Positions 1-14,530 are shown, numbered from the stretch's first letter. The stretch: DNA of 64,000 bases from Cylicocyclus nassatus (GCA_958299035.1 CATQJL010000112.1:60557823-60621822); one strand, 5' to 3'. Notes: generated by a model not told the origin, from the sequence alone. Translations and numbers: made by a program.

Positions 1-2232
1 GATTGCTGCGCTGTCTCTGCCTTTGGCTTTGAGTCTCGGCCCTCGTCGAGTATCTAATTGCACGATTAGAGCCGTATAGCTAACAAAGGCGGGGAGCGTC
101 AAGAATTGACACTCTTCGAGTGATTGTCCCGACAGACTTCAGCGGAAGCGAAAAGAGGGAAGTTAGGGGGATTTTGAGCGCAGTACAAGGGAAAAAATTA
201 ATTATATGGTACCCCTTCCTTACCCCTTCTTCTTCATCGGAGTGAAGCTTTGCGGGAAAGGGGTAACTAAAACTTCAACCAGATGACCCCGCTTAGGAAC
301 ATGGCTCAATTTGAGACTCTTGAAGCGGAGTTGAAGCAACTCGAATTGCTGAAAAAACATATTATATACAAAAGTCTAGTCGCTGCAGCTCCGCTTCGAG
401 CACTTGGAAAGCAAGGAATATCGCAGATGTGATTGATATTTCCATCAAGGGTCATGTGATTGAGGATTCATTCACCCTTGCCTCTTTGAGCTTCAATCGA
501 TGAAGACGGAAGATAAGAAGAAACGCATTTTTGGCCGATTGGTCAAAAAATGTTAAAGGGTTTTTTTATAACAATCTCGGCGTTCTCTTGTTGACTCGAA
601 TTGTCGTTTTTCAATCAATGTCGATTTGTGTACAATAAGCCTTCCTCGCTGCTGTTCCTTAATGTCAGAATCTGTCTTTGCGGCTATCACACACACAACG
701 ACGGAAATCTCGTCGTGAGTGTTTATCGCCTTGCACACACAAGCACTGTCGCCCAGCGCAAATCGCGGGCGTACGGTAGCCGAAGACGTCGTTAGTTGTG
801 TGGTTGTAGCTGATGTTGAGCAGCGAACGACAAATCGTAGAGAAGCTGTAGCTGCGGTGGCTGCGTGGTTGGGGACCGGTTACTGACAAGCAATTCGTCG
901 TCATTGTCGTCGTCGTCGCATGTTGACATAGCACGGCAAGCGGATATACCGTAACTCCGAGGCTTTGACAACAGCATCCGACGTCGGACGTGTACTTCCT
1001 GGCTTTCACATCGAATACGCGCGCAACTGTACGACTGTATCAACTGTACTTTGTCGATGTGAACGTGTGTTTGAACAAATCGACAGCGATTAACGGGTTG
1101 AGCACCCATCTTAAAGTGCAGCTACTGAGGAAGCTGATTAGAAACTGGGGGACTGTATGCCACCATGGAGTAGAAAACCAGGCGCTGGTGGATGATGGAC
1201 CTAGGCTGGCTCCAGGAGTGCTGTGTGCCGCAGTTCTGCCAGCGCCATTTCATCGCCGTGGTAGCACCCGTGCCAGAATCGACGTTTACGCGCCCTGTAT
1301 TGATCGATCGACGTACGACACGGAGCTAGCACGACGGTGGTGTGGCGCTGGAACTGCGTTGACATGGCGCTGACAGCAGCAACTCTGGAGCCTGAGGTTT
1401 TGTCCGGCGCAACTATAAGGACGGATTAGAGACCCCATTTTATGACGGAGTCATCTTGTAACCTAAGACTGAGGTGGTAGGTTACTAGGCTACTCAGATC
1501 GCCAGGTAGGGTTGCTGTTTACTGGTAGCTGTACTGGTAAGCATCTGAACGTACTGGTAGCCAGTATCGCTTATCCTCTCTGCTATTTCTTTGCGCACCA
1601 AGGCTACTTATTGTTACAAAAATGTTGAATCGGGCAGTATTATCGCTTTGCATCGTCGAAGACACCCCAATCTTGTTCGCTATAAATGCAACGTCTTCGT
1701 CTTCACGACTGTATCCGATTATCCAAGATTACGACCTAACTTGCTTTGTACGATGAAATCCGTCAAGAAGACGATCAGTGCATTGAAATGAATGCGCTGA
1801 TCGCTAAGAGGATCCACACACCAAGTGAGAATGGGAGTCTAAGCATGCGATTATCGCGTTTCGGTCGCCAAATAGGCTTGCGATTGGCGGCGCGACTCAG
1901 GGTGCCGCCGTCGATCGCATCGCAGTCATCTCCTCGAAGACGAGGCGAGGACAAGTGCGCACACATTATCTGCGCGCATCGCATTGACTGAGGAGGATTA
2001 GCATCTGAACGATGTGGATCATTGAGTGATAATCGACGAGGGACCGAATAGATTTTTGTTCGGCTTTTCTGGCTATAAAAAATTAAAAAATTGGGGTTGA
2101 AAATGGAGGTGAGGGTTGAAAAGAACCAAGACTATAAGATCAAAAAAGGGCGCAGGAAATCTACTTTGATAGAACGCATAGAGTTGCTTTTTCGAAAAAA
2201 AAATAAATTTGAATAAAGAACATTCTTTCCAG
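1..2232. other. Non-coding region upstream of the ankyrin gene
   Basis: No convincing gene is seen. Several open frames of 60-127 codons overlap one another on both strands (for example 990-1373 +), but none shows a recognisable domain or a consistent exon pattern. An ATG at 301 opens a 43-codon frame with a heptad-like Glu/Leu-rich start and then stops. The missing first exon or exons of the downstream ankyrin gene may lie here. Confidence 0.4.
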
Positions 2233-3651
2233 GATCGAACTCTCTCAAGACTACCTAGGAAGCTCAAAGAAACGAGAAAAACCGAAAAAATCTCTACGAA
2301 CGGCAAAGGTCCAACCGCAGAACAACTTTCGTGGCTTCGATCTTGTAGAACGGGGGATGTCAAGAAATGCAAGGAACTCTTGAATTCTAATGTGAGACTG
2401 ATTTTCTGACTTTTCTTCTGTCTCTTTTGACATTTTTTTTGTTTTCAGCCAGAAATCCTCAATTATATTCCTCCTTACCATTCGAATTATTCTGCTGTAC
2501 ACATAGCTACCAATGGACGACATTACAATTTGTTACGGTTGCTCAAAGAAAAGAATGCTAATTTCAATGCGATGACTAAGGTACTGCACCTCTTAGCTGG
2601 GAGTTGAAACCTTTGAGTACGTTTTTACAGGCAGGTTACACTCCTCTTCATTTAGCTGCTCAAAACCAAGATATGGAAACGGTGCGGATGCTCATACATG
2701 AATTTGGTGAGTATTTACTTTTTACTTTGCTCATTTTTTCAAGATTTTTGAAATTTGGTAGTTTTTGCACTTATTTCCGGGTCTATTTTTGAGACGCTTT
2801 GCTCAGTCTAGGCTTTTCTTCGATGGAACACTTTATAGCTGAAGTATTTCTTGTTTGACTGCTCTGTCGCGCTGCTAAGCGTCGCAAAAAGCTTGATCGA
2901 CTGCAGCCGATGAAGTCTCGAGTGTTGTCTCATATCATTTGAACGCGATAATCGCTGAGCTGAGCAGGCAATACGATCGGCTCGAGCAGATGTTTGCATT
3001 CGCATTCGATTGTCGCGCGTTCGCGCAACGCCTAAAAGCACGCCGCGCAGCTCGTCGAGTTAGCATGCGGTTGAGCGCGGCTGCGCAGCGACGGCGGCGG
3101 CGTCGGCGTTGACGTCGGCGTATTGACAGTAACGGGTGCGCGCGTTAGCAAACAGATTAACACCGGTCAATGGGCTACCGTACACGCGGCGCGAATTGCG
3201 CGGATCGTCGAGAGCAGCTCAGGTTTCGTATTCGCAGCATCAGAAGCGATCGCGCCGTGCTTATAGTATAGAGTTGACACGAAGAGTCTCCGCGGCGGCG
3301 GAACGCGATAGAAGATTGATCAAACAGAGGAGAAGTTCGGCTGCTCCCGCTTAAGGGGTTAATCGCTGTGATTGATGCGAGGTAGGAGTACACATGACAA
3401 ACGGAAGAAACGTTGCTCGACTGACAGGTGAGCTGAGCTGAGAGTTGGTGATCAGAGGGAGGAACAGGGATCAAAACTCGGAGGCGAAGGATCGCTTCAG
3501 AATTTTCAAGGGAATTTCTTGGCTCAAATCAAAGAAAATGTTTCAGATGTGGATCCGAAAATTCACGATCTTATGGGCTACACCTATGAGCATTATGCCG
3601 ATTGGCTAGACTATCCCGATGACGATCTCACCTATCAACTTCTTTGCAGAG
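2233..3651 (+). CDS. Ankyrin-repeat protein, SOWAH-like; four internal exons, ends missing
   Basis: Four exons join in one frame: 2233-2391, 2449-2580, 2631-2706 and 3547-3651. All have GT donors and TTTCAG/TTACAG/TTCCAG-type acceptors. The first three introns are 57, 50 and 840 bases. The 157-residue product has a basic N-terminal part (exon 1), then WLRSCRTGDVKKCKELLNSN, a repeat with SAVHIATNGRHYNLLRLL, a classic repeat beginning AGYTPLHLAAQNQDMETVRM, and DVDPKIHDLMGYTYEHYADW. The last two together follow the pattern of the ankyrin pair in SOWAH proteins (GLTPLHLAA, then D-x-x-G near the end), a family of poorly characterised scaffold proteins. Ankyrin repeats generally bind protein partners. 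The last donor leaves phase 1, so the gene continues. A weak phase-compatible terminal exon at 5232-5329 exists but is unproven. No in-frame ATG start was found upstream. Confidence 0.7.
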
Positions 3652-6600
3652 GTAAGCCGGCCTACCTATTCAATTTCTTTTTCTAAAATAATGGCTCTCC
3701 TCAATCACATGTGCATGGAGCATGTTTCTCGTCTATTCCCCCTTCCCCTCCCCTCCCCCCTTGTAATGATCCTTTTCATCAGTGAGCAGGTGGGTAAAGT
3801 CCTGACGTTAGGACTGGTATCCTAGCGCTATCGCCGCCATCGCATCGAGGCGATTGTTGAATTGCGGCTGCTGCTCGCGATTTATTTGATCAGACCTTGT
3901 GATTAGCACTGAATCGATGTGAAATACACACATTGCACACTCTCACAACGACAATGGACAACAATTGGTGAAAAGCGGTTATTTGGGGGACTGGCGTTCA
4001 ATTTAATTTAGGGCGGGATGCTTTGGAAAAAGTGGGACTTGTTGGGGAATCTATTTGTGAGAGATGTGGAAAAAAAGAAGTTAAATGTACTGTTGCATAA
4101 GTCCTTCCCTAGTGAATGCTATGATTTCTGGTTTTTTTTTTGATTTTTTGCGAATTTTCTTTTTTGAGAAGAGCTACAATATGAACGCACCTACGCACCC
4201 ACTTATACCCTTACGTTTTGGTTCCGAAAATTCAGAAGCTTTCTAAAACCTCAAATTCACAACATATTTAAGGAAAAGAGGTTCCGAGCAACGGTATGAT
4301 TGATGTCGCAACCGCACAGATAGCCAGCAAGTCTACGACATTGCTATATGCATACTCAGTTTTCCTTTTTTTCTTTGGGCTTTTCCCTGCCTTTCCTTAA
4401 GCTTTTTCTCTTGTACTCACTCCTAAAGTAGCAGTCGGTTCCTTATAGCTTCTTGTCGGTAGACGAAAAAGTATCACAAAAAATTGGAAAGATTCGATAT
4501 TTTTTCACATATACTGTTTAGAGATGACTATGGAAGGCATAGCAGTAATTCTGATTATCTTCAAAAACATCTTCCTGATTGAAATGCCAATAAAATTGGC
4601 GGTCCAACAGAGATAGTACTCCCTTATATATCCTACCGTTCCCACCCAGCTCCGTGCACCCCCCCCCCCCCCTCCCTCTTCCTCCGTTCCAAATGGCTAA
4701 CCTCATCATAAGACACTCTGTTTCTCTGAGCGAATCGTGTCTAAGCAGCTCTAAACAATAAGAATGAGAAGTTGTGATTGATGTGCTGTGAACATATGCT
4801 GCTGCTGTTCGCAGAGGTATGAGTGTTGAGAGCGATGTATTCGGGTTGATGGATTAGGTGTACGTAGTTTTTGTCTTCACAAAGAAATACTGTGTTCTAA
4901 AGGGTATGATTGATCGCAAACGATTTAGCAAGAGGGGACCAGGTGCAGCTCAGAATCTTAGGAAATTGAGTAAATTTGAGATGTAGAGTATTAAAAATTA
5001 GGTTTGCGGTTGATCGGTATTTATTGCTAAATTTTGAGTGAGACCGCTGTTTTGGTAATTTCTGGTCGATTCATTCCATTCCTACCGTATCTTACATCAG
5101 AAGAGTTTGTCTAAATAATAGCACCATACCATTTTAGTACAGATGCTGATTACATAAAATATCATACAAAATCAGCGGTTTCGTAACAAAAGCTTTTTTA
5201 ATACAGAAGTTCATTTTGATAATGGTTTCAGCTGTCAAATCTCAAAATAACCAGTTATTTAGTATTTCAAAATATCGTCTTGGCTCCATTATGTTAGAAA
5301 ACCTTGACCTGAGAAAAACTTTTTCGTGAACTTAAGAGCTCCGGTAATTTGTTCCACTTGTCCATATCATGCCTCCTCACCCACGGACAACTGGAACAAA
5401 TACCGAAGCGACAAGTTTGTGCAGCTGTTGATCATAAAAGCATTGCGAATGTAGACACAGCCGTTTTACGAATTAGCATTTGTTCGCGTGAAAGCACGAT
5501 GTCACTACTAGTGGATAGTGCTAATCCTGAAATTTTAGGGGAGGAGATGGGGGGGGGGGTCGTGATATTCAGGAATAGTATGGTTTGTTCGGAGATTCTG
5601 CCCCAATTGGAAAGGGACTGTAGAGGAAAATGTAACTGTCACGGTGTAATGAATTTAAGTTTTTTCTACAATAATTTTTCTTGGCACTCTTCACTCATTC
5701 CCTTCCCTCCCAGTGCATTCAAGCCTTTGTAGTTTTAACTTTAGAATTCAAAGTCTTGATCTAACTGAAGAATGAAATTATTTTAGGGGCTGGTTCGAGA
5801 GCCTCATCCAGACAGCCTTCGATAGGTTCACAAGAATCTCTCGCTTCATCCAAAAACTCACTCAGCCGCCATGGATCGATACGCGGAACGATCCGCGGTT
5901 TTCTACAAAAATCAAAAAATTTGCGCTCTCGAAGTCCGTCCTTGACGCAGCTCACAATTTGATTGCTAAGCATTGTTGTTGAATTTGTTTTCAATTCAGT
6001 AAATTTTCACCAATATTTCATTCCGAAAACATCTAAGAGCAGGTGCACGGGTACACAGGCTACCGTAATTTCTATGTACCATAACATGACTATTCTAATA
6101 ATTGTCGGTTTATCGCGTACAGGTGCGATTGGGTGTGTGTTTCGAACTGGTCTCTGACCCATGAAATCGCGAAAAGAAGCCGCTATTGGCGGCGGCAACA
6201 TGCGTGTACGTACAGATAAGTGAGATTAGATGGTCCGGTGAGGGCAAGCCAGGGACCAAGTCTTTTGATACAAGGTACTTTCGGTAGCAGTTTGAATGGG
6301 GTCGAAACAGGGCTCAAATATTTGGCTTATGTTTTTCTGCTGCAGATTTTCTGCCTTACCGCGATGAGGTTTCAAAAATTAGCAGGTAGCCCAAAGTCTA
6401 TATAACATTTTCTAAAAGCCAAAAATTTACTACTATAACAAGGTTTTGTAACAATGTTTTCGCATTGTTGAGGCTTAGTGTTCCACGCTTTGATTGGTTG
6501 ATCGCAATTATCGATTTTTTCGTAGCCTATCAGCACCTCGGAGAAGTGATACAACCAGAGATTGGTAGCTCTTAGCGGTTTTTCAATAATCCTATTTAGT

Positions 6601-9600
6601 CTATATTACAGTAAAAAAAGGTGATCTCGCTTCATGCTACTTATTTGATCACTATGGTATGAATGGTGTACTCTAGATCTGATTGGCTGAGAAAAGACCA
6701 ATCAGCCAATCACAAAAAGCTCCGCAACAGTGTCATTTAAGGTTTTAATGTAAACTGCTTCTCATGCCCTACATATATTTTTTTGTCAAAGCAAGAATTT
6801 TTCCGGGAAAAGATGAACAGTTTACCAACCAGCTGCTCTTTGCTAACGTTCCTACTTAGTTGATTTAAGCGTTTGCCCGCGCTGATTGGCTGATCGTGTT
6901 ATTGATATTTAATCTGCCAATCCCGAGCACAGCACTTTTTCACTAATTGCTGTTTGTATACCAGCACTTCCCTTTTGCTTATAGAAGTCATTTTCCTCAA
7001 AAAATCCAATCTTTTTATTTTTGCATTGCCCAGGAAGCTAATACGCTGATGTTTGACGTGACCAGCACTTCCCACAATTCCCAGAGGAACGAGTGCATGC
7101 ATGGATGGCACACGTCGTCACAATGTTGAGCACGATGTAATTAAGTGTTCAATACGCCTGTTTAGCATAATTTCGATTAAAATGCACGCGTAATAATCGC
7201 GCTGGCCCGGAGGCGATCGCCGCGCGTCAGCGGCTTAAATGAAAATTATCGCCACACAAGAACTCATGTGCTAAAGAAGAAGAAGAGTGACGATGTGACG
7301 GCGTTAGGGCGCTGATAGGCTCATGCGCTGAATGAAAAATTGCCCGCGAAATCTGAGGATTTCATGAAATGAAGCCGAGGCTGAATTTTATGTGAACATG
7401 CTAATGCTGAACGATGAGAGGAGCTCAGATTCAGCAGCAGCGATTCATGATGGGTGTGAATAATTTGAATTTTGTGGAAATCTGAGGGATGGCTGACTTT
7501 TGGACGAAAGCTTGAGGAAAATAGAGTAGGGGTTCTGAAATTTGAAAATATTAATATCATACTTCATTTTTTCCGAGAATAGATTGGTTGATCAATGGGA
7601 TTAGCACATATGTAGTTAGTTGCCAGTGTAGAGAAGGGGGGAGGGGGAGGGGAGACAATGAAAGTTCACATGACTTTCAGAGTGATTTACATGGTTCGAA
7701 AAGAATCTATTATATCCCAGTTGTTTGATCTGTTGGTATCGAGGTTATAAAAATTTCATCGAAAATATTTAATTAGCTCAAAAACTTCGTAAAAATATTT
7801 TCGGGGTGTTCTTCAGGGTTACACGAGTTTGATTCTGCGAGGAATTCATATATCATTTTAGGATTATCTTCAGTGGTGTCGCATCAATAACAGTAGCTTT
7901 CGATAATTCAAAACCATTATTTGAAACCAAATATGCCGTCAATAACTTTGAAAGTTCAAAAATAAGACGGTAGGCGAATTTCGAATATTGAATTTGATAG
8001 TGGCAAATAACTGCATATTCGAGAGCTACCCCCCGTCCTCTCCCCTCCCCTCCCCCACTAAAGAAAGTTTTGGGACCGCCACTGGAGAATGTCTAAGCTT
8101 TACATCGTATCTATATCCACACAGGAGCGATCTTAATACCGTAATCATACCGTACCTATGCGATTATATTCTGTAGCCTTGTCAACGTGTGTGAAAGCAA
8201 AAGAGAAGTTGATGAAACTTGTAAATATAAGAAGTAACTTCCTTGCTCATGAACTCGAATTTTATCAGAAATATACCCCTTTTTCTACAAAACAGTGCAA
8301 ATCTAGCCTCTACCTTAAACAGTTGCTAACTCGTTATCTCTCCCGGATATAAATTTCTCCGTTAAAAGTGTCGAATCACAGAAATCGGGGGGGGGGGGGG
8401 GTGATGTTTGCTTGTCGCCGTACTCTTACTCAGCCCGTCTCCTTCTCACACAAGCTGCCTCGTCCTTATCGCGCGGTTGCATCGCTTCAGCCTGTTGAGT
8501 GGATGTTCACACTCTCCGGCTATTAAAAGCCGGCACAGCTCGGCTGAATGACGGGGAGCTTCTTGGACGGGTTCTCAGAGAAGTGAGGGATCGGCTGAGT
8601 AGAATTCGCTAGTGTTGAAAAATCCAGCTCAAAAATTGGAAGAGGATAGAGGAAGATGAAAGAGGAAAATGGAAGCTAAGAAATGCCTAATCAAGCTCAA
8701 AAAATTATAAAAATTCATTGCAAACTAATGCACTGGAAACGCAAAAGTGCTAAACTGACCACATATGGTCGCATTTAGGTTGAAGTGCAAAAGGTGCGAA
8801 AATGTGAGCGCCGAGGTCCATTTTGACACACAGGCCCTATAATCAGTGTCCATTACGGTAATTATAGCCGAATGCGTCGGCGCGTGCGTAAATCGAAAAG
8901 ACTCGCCGACATCAAAACGCGGGTATGTATCCGCACACCACTCGGGGTGTCCCTTTAATAAGGTATCTGATTTATCTATTCAGTCGGATATGTTGTATTA
9001 CCTTGTTAACAATGAAACCACATGTCGGTAATGGGATAATGAGCAAGGGGGGGGGGGTACTAGGTAGGGAAGGAAGGTTTGGTAGTGCAAGGAGAGGGTC
9101 AAGGGTGGGAGTGGGAGGAGAGGGGGGGAGAGGGTAGAGGGTAATCAAAAGCTTGGTACATGGACTTCTTGAGTGAATACTGATTGGGAAGCTATTAGTT
9201 AAGTCACTGCTTAAGAAGCAACTTTTACGATTCGTTCGTAGTCGAGACATTTCTTTCTAAACTCCGGCCCAGACCGTAATCAGCGTCCTCGAATACGGTA
9301 AGAATTACGGTATGGACTAACACCCAAATTTTTGTTAATGAATGAATCATACGAGCTGCCTGTTGGGGCAAAGGTTCGGAAGCCCCGAATCAGTATCTGC
9401 ATAAGTAAATCGTTGCAACTCCCCTGAATTTTTTTGCATTTTTTTGAAAGAAGGGCAAAATTGGCTAAAATTCACAAAAGAGAATCGTACTTGCACTTCT
9501 CTGAAGCAATACTTTCTGCAAGAAATAACAAACTAAATCTGCCGTCCAGGTGGCGCATTATCTTGAATAACGGTAATATTAAAACGGCTTTTGTGTTGGA

Positions 9601-10636
9601 TTAACGTTAACTATCGTCGAGATTAGAGTCGCAGCACACAAGCACATGTGTTCGATAGCATATGTTATGATTGATAGGCAGAAGGAAGTGTCATAATTGT
9701 CTCGAATCACTCTCGATTATCGCCTCTCTTCTCGCAGCCAACCGCCGTCAGCATTGTAAACAATAATCGTCAGAACACATGCACAAATCCCGCGCTCGGT
9801 GTGATCAAGCTAGCGGGATTTGAGAATGATCTGTTTATAGTGGGTCAAAGCTCAAAAGAGGTGAGATGCCAGGGACAATAAAAGAGCTTTAGAGTTGTTA
9901 AAACTGAGAATGCTTGAAATTTAACAAACAAAAGCGGTAGTCAGAAAAACTTTTGATTCTGGTTCTAGGACATATTACCTTTTGACTAAATATCTTTGAA
10001 TGGAAAAGTAAGCCTAGTACACAACATGCAGATGTAAAATGCGCCTATACAGTCAAAATTCAATGCAAAAAATTTTTATTTTCAACTCCCAAATCATTCA
10101 CGATATAAGGCAAAATAGTTATAGCTCCATTCATGATCATGTATTGCAAACCCTGAAATGACTTGTGCAGTTCTTTTGTTTGGAAAAATTTTTTCATTGA
10201 ATTTTTCTTTTTTTATGATATACGTAGACTCAAAATTAGAAGAAAAAATCTGTTGAGAGCAGCACACTTTATACTCTCTTCTTCCATTGTAAGAAGAGAA
10301 GTGCATTATATGCATTTTTACTAGGCAACTGATTTGGAACTCGAAGATTAAAAAACGCAGTTCGAATTTTTTTCTTTTTTCGCTTGCACGGTGCTGATTT
10401 TATGTAGTTCGCAAATTTTTTATTTGGGTAAACATAACTGCCAAGTGAAAACTGCACCTAACGTTCCACTTTCGTTTTATAATGTACTGAAAGGTGCATT
10501 CTGCTTACTTAGTTATGTCTAGCTTGAAATCTGGCACTTTTCCATTCTGTGATTTTGTGAGAAAAAACATAGACAGTAATGTTTCGAGGAGAAGTTTTTA
10601 ATAAAACTGCCATTGTTATTTTTCTGCAATGCTCAT
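3652..10636. other. Non-coding stretch with homopolymer tracts
   Basis: About 7 kb without a recognisable gene. Visible structure is limited to pure C or G runs (around 4658-4671 and 8387-8401), pyrimidine-rich stretches, and a loosely recurring motif resembling TGATTGGYTGATCG near 6488, 6672, 6888 and 7583. Open frames here, such as 5349-5732 (+), have no recognisable domain and look like chance frames. Later exons of the ankyrin gene could be hidden here, since its last exon ends in phase 1. Confidence 0.4.
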
Positions 10637-10918
10637 TTAACACATTGACGACGATTTGGACCACCGGTGGCCACATCCCTTACAAAATCATATCCCTCCC
10701 AGGCCTAGTATTTTTTCCACAGTGCAGCATTTTCTAAAAATTCTTGCATTTTTGGAACCTGTAGGCTTCATAGTACAAAAAATGGCTGTACTTGCTTGCA
10801 AAACATTTTTATATCCCGCAAATAATCACAAAACTGTTCCGCGCCGAAAGTGTTGTGCAAAATCGCGTCGTCCCACACCGCCGCCACGCAAAATTAGGCG
10901 TTTTCGTCAAAGGGTTAA
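10637..10918. mobile_element. TTAA-flanked piggyBac-like MITE (copy 1)
   Basis: A TTAA at 10637-10640 is followed by CACATTGACGACGA, and the right end reads CGTCAAAGGG followed by TTAA (10915-10918). A related sequence occurs at 43426-43754. TTAA flanks with CCC/GGG-type termini are the signature of piggyBac-superfamily insertions. There is no transposase inside, so this is a non-autonomous copy. Only the TTAA flanks and terminal motifs support the family; the interior carries no coding signal. Confidence 0.55.
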
Positions 10919-13884
10919 ACGATAGCTTGAAATCCGCAAAGCCATTAGCGCCATCCTGTAGGCACACTACTGGCACCTGATTAGTATCTCGCTGGCTCTT
11001 TGCCGGCGTTCTGCTGGGTCCTTAGAAGCGCGAAAGCGATGCCTATATCAAGGATCACAAATCAACTGCACAATAACCCCATCGAGAAGGTTTTTATGTT
11101 GACCCAAGTGATTGTTCGACTGAATCATGATCGTCAATAATCCGCCAACAAGCGCTCGTACATACATGGAGAAATGCATGTTTGCTGGGGCGATTAACGC
11201 GATTTTGGAGCGTCGCACATGTGTTGTGCGGGGCGTCGAGCCGTTGTCGACACGCACGACAAGAGGACGACGTGGTGACGAATCGAAGCCGAAGAATAAC
11301 TGTAGAGACAACATGCTGAGTGCCAGTGTAAATAGATTAGCTCCACAGATGATTTATAGTCTTTTATCGAGGTCTCCTACGACGTGTGCGCGCCAAAGAG
11401 TTGTCGTCATACATACTTTGATGTAGGGGTTTGGGAGAAGAAAAATTTCAAAGAGGTGGAAAATATTAATAAGCTACCAGATTGGCACACAAAACAATCT
11501 TTCATACCTACCAAACAACTTGAAACCAGCTGTCAATCAGTTGACATATTTCGTAACTCACTTTGTGCAAATGCACACAAAATCCATGTTGCGCGCAGTA
11601 TCCAGCATTTTATTGACAGTTTTGCGTATATTAACCTCACCAAATCTTTTCCTCAAAAGAACAAAAACCAATAAAGGAAAGTGAAAAGCGCCAACGAGGA
11701 CGAAATGTTTCTACTATTAAGACTCTAGATTTTACGCGCATATAAATTTGTATTACGGTAGGACTCGCCTCTACACATTTTTCAGCACCGCCAATTCTGC
11801 AACAAATACTCATACTGAATATATGGCGAGGAATGTCCCCGTGTCAGGTTTATAGCAATTGAGCTCGGCAGGATTTTTACCAAGGCAAAGTTTCTGGAAA
11901 ATCTAGAGAATCAAGGTGAAGAATCCTAGTCATTTATAAGTTTATGTGAGTCTGCACACTATGCGTGGCAACCGACGACACACTTATTATTTCTTAGTAA
12001 AACCTCTTCTAGCGTAATAAGGTGTAGGAATGTGTATGTTTTGTCTTATTAAAATTTAATCAAATTAAAAGAGACAAAAAACAATGCGAAGTACCGAAAA
12101 TGAGCAGGTTTTTATCTTAAAAGTCGTCAAATAGCGCGCATTGTGTGCAACATGCACATTGAGTTGCAAGTGATTCGACGGTCAAGCCTCATAGTGGCTC
12201 AAAAGACGCTCATCTATTGCATTTGCGACTTTCTTGATCTATAATAAATAGTAGGACAATCTTTTCATTTTTTATGGCTACATTATTGCGGAATATTTAT
12301 CTCATATAATTATAAAGAATCGTTAGCTCAATTCAAAAATCTTCCAATAGCGGGAAACTGCGGCGGATCCCGATGCGAACGCTCTTCCAAGTAGCACCTT
12401 TAGATTAGTGGTTCACTAGTCTTAAGAATATTTTGTCAATTGTCAGATTTGATGCTTTTTCCATGCTTTTTTCGGGTTATACAGTAACCCACAGATTCAC
12501 TTAATCAAGACAGTTTTCTTTTGTCTCTAGCACCAAGAAAAAAATCTTTTCAAGTGTTCTAGAAACTGTGTACATTTGCGATCATCACGATTTCACTCCT
12601 CAAGTGGTGCTTTCGATGCAGTTTTTTTCTAGTTTTGATACCCACTTCATTTGAGTGCTTCATAAGAATTGTGCACTTTTACGTCGATTCATTTGCATCG
12701 GCTGCTCTCACCTCTTAAGCGGGTCGCATTCAATGAAATGCTTTGTAAATAATCTCTCAATGATCGCCCAATGTTTCATGTCATAAAACGCAAGTCCGCA
12801 GCGCTTTACACCTACCGTAATCGCGCTCGAGATGACGCGCTCTTGCACACAAGTGTTTGTGTGTTCGCACACACTGCATCGGTGCACGTCGCCTCGTTTA
12901 AGTGATTGAAAGGTTGTTAGCTGAGCACTTGAATTTCGTTACCGTATCCAAAACTGAAGTGGTGTGTTTTTATCGTTCATCTCGTCTTAGATACTTGAAA
13001 CCGAAAGTGAACATTTGTGGAGCCAAAGATACGGTAGATCATAGAAGTGTCCTTTGAAAAACTCGCTAAGGAAGAAAATGTTGGTGTGAACGTTTTAAAC
13101 AACAAATGTTGTGACGATGACGGTCATCCATCACGAGGATGAGTTGACCGCTCCCCATCTGGAGTGCGCACACACACGCGTACAAAACGGCTATTATTGT
13201 GCTTTGTGAAGAAGAGTTTTATAAAGAAAAACGCTGAAGACAGAATGCTGTGGACAATGACAAGATAGTCATATGGGACCGGAAGTATAGCTTAGCAGAA
13301 AAAAAATGATTAATGATGATTTTGAATGTATAGAGAACGGAGGAGCTAGAAGGCCAGAAAAGACTGTAGATGCAATAAACGTGAAAGGATTGAATAAAAA
13401 TCAGAAAAAGAACAGAAAACTTGCGTTTTGAAGTCTTGCGAAATTTTGTGAGGGATACGTAGAGTATAGAATATCTCACCAACAGTTTTTTTTTAGTTTA
13501 CTTTGCTGCGGATAATTCATACGTTTTAATTCGCTTATCTAATAAAAACTATGCCCAAATACGGTATCTGGTAGAACAGTTCACTGGGTTCTCCCATTGC
13601 GATTTGATTAGGTGAATTACTATTCCCTACAAATAGTAAAAGGTCAACATATGACCACACACTCCAAAATGGTGCGGACCGAGAAGAGGGAGCAAGGATG
13701 GAGGGGGGGGGGGGTGTATAACTACTTATATATTAGTTGAGGTATTCATATGACTTATTTTGCAAAAGAATTGCTTTTACTTGTAAAAATGATTGAAATA
13801 ATTTTCGAAACTTTGTAAAACACCAAATTAGCCTCTCAAAAAACCTTTGTGGAGTGACTGCCCTTATAATCAGTTACGGGGTGT
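10919..13884. other. Non-coding stretch
   Basis: No gene or repeat unit was recognised. A G run lies near 13702-13713. Open frames at 11127-11426 and 11384-11674 are short, overlap each other and show no domain. Confidence 0.35.
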
Positions 13885-14530
13885 GGTACCGTAAAGTTCT
13901 TAAAGTATCTAAAAAAATTGGTACTTTTTCGTTATCCCGACCCATTCAAAGAAAGATATTGCTTCTATCCTTGTACCATATTTTGTCCCAGCTTCGCAGG
14001 AAGGAGTGTCAACCTTCTTCCACGTGTCAAAAAAATGACATGTCATCTACATATTTAACAAGTTTTACCAAGAGTTTGTGTTACCCTACCTAGCGATGTA
14101 AGTTCAATCTGTTTTTTTTGAATAATTTGACCTCATTTCATTCAAACTGTTTCAAAGTGAACATTGTTATGATAAGAACGAAACACTATCATAATTTTTG
14201 AATCAACGCTAAAAGCAAGCAAGATCTTCTAGAATAGGTTCGTGATTGTTTTGCGCTTATATAAAACACTTAAACAGCTTTGAAATGATCACAAATTTTC
14301 TTTTATCTCACTGGAAATGATTTCGAAAAAAACATGTCAAAATGGACCAAAACGTGTCAATTTTTTCGTGACACGTGGCAAGGAGGCAGTCCTTGTGGAA
14401 TCTATGAACAATTATTCTTGGACTAAAGAACGTATAATATGAGAGCCTTTTGAAAAAATGGGTCCGGATAACGGAAAAGTACCAATAAAATTTTGTAACT
14501 TGGCTAACACCTTGTACTTAAATTCGGAGA
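13885..14530. mobile_element. Foldback (inverted-repeat) element, diverged
   Basis: The left arm (about 13885-14042) contains GGTACTTTTTCGTTATCC followed by a GACCCATT-like box and ends near CCACGTGTC. The same series of boxes recurs in reverse complement from about 14358 to 14525 (GACACGTGG, then AATGGGTCCGGATAACGG). The arms are diverged but collinear. No coding sequence is seen between them. This is most simply an old foldback or MITE-type DNA transposon. Confidence 0.5.

Noticed and set aside
301..429. Short ATG frame with coiled-coil-like start as first exon of the ankyrin gene
   Set aside because: No donor in a compatible phase and a stop shortly after; could be chance or a retroelement relic.
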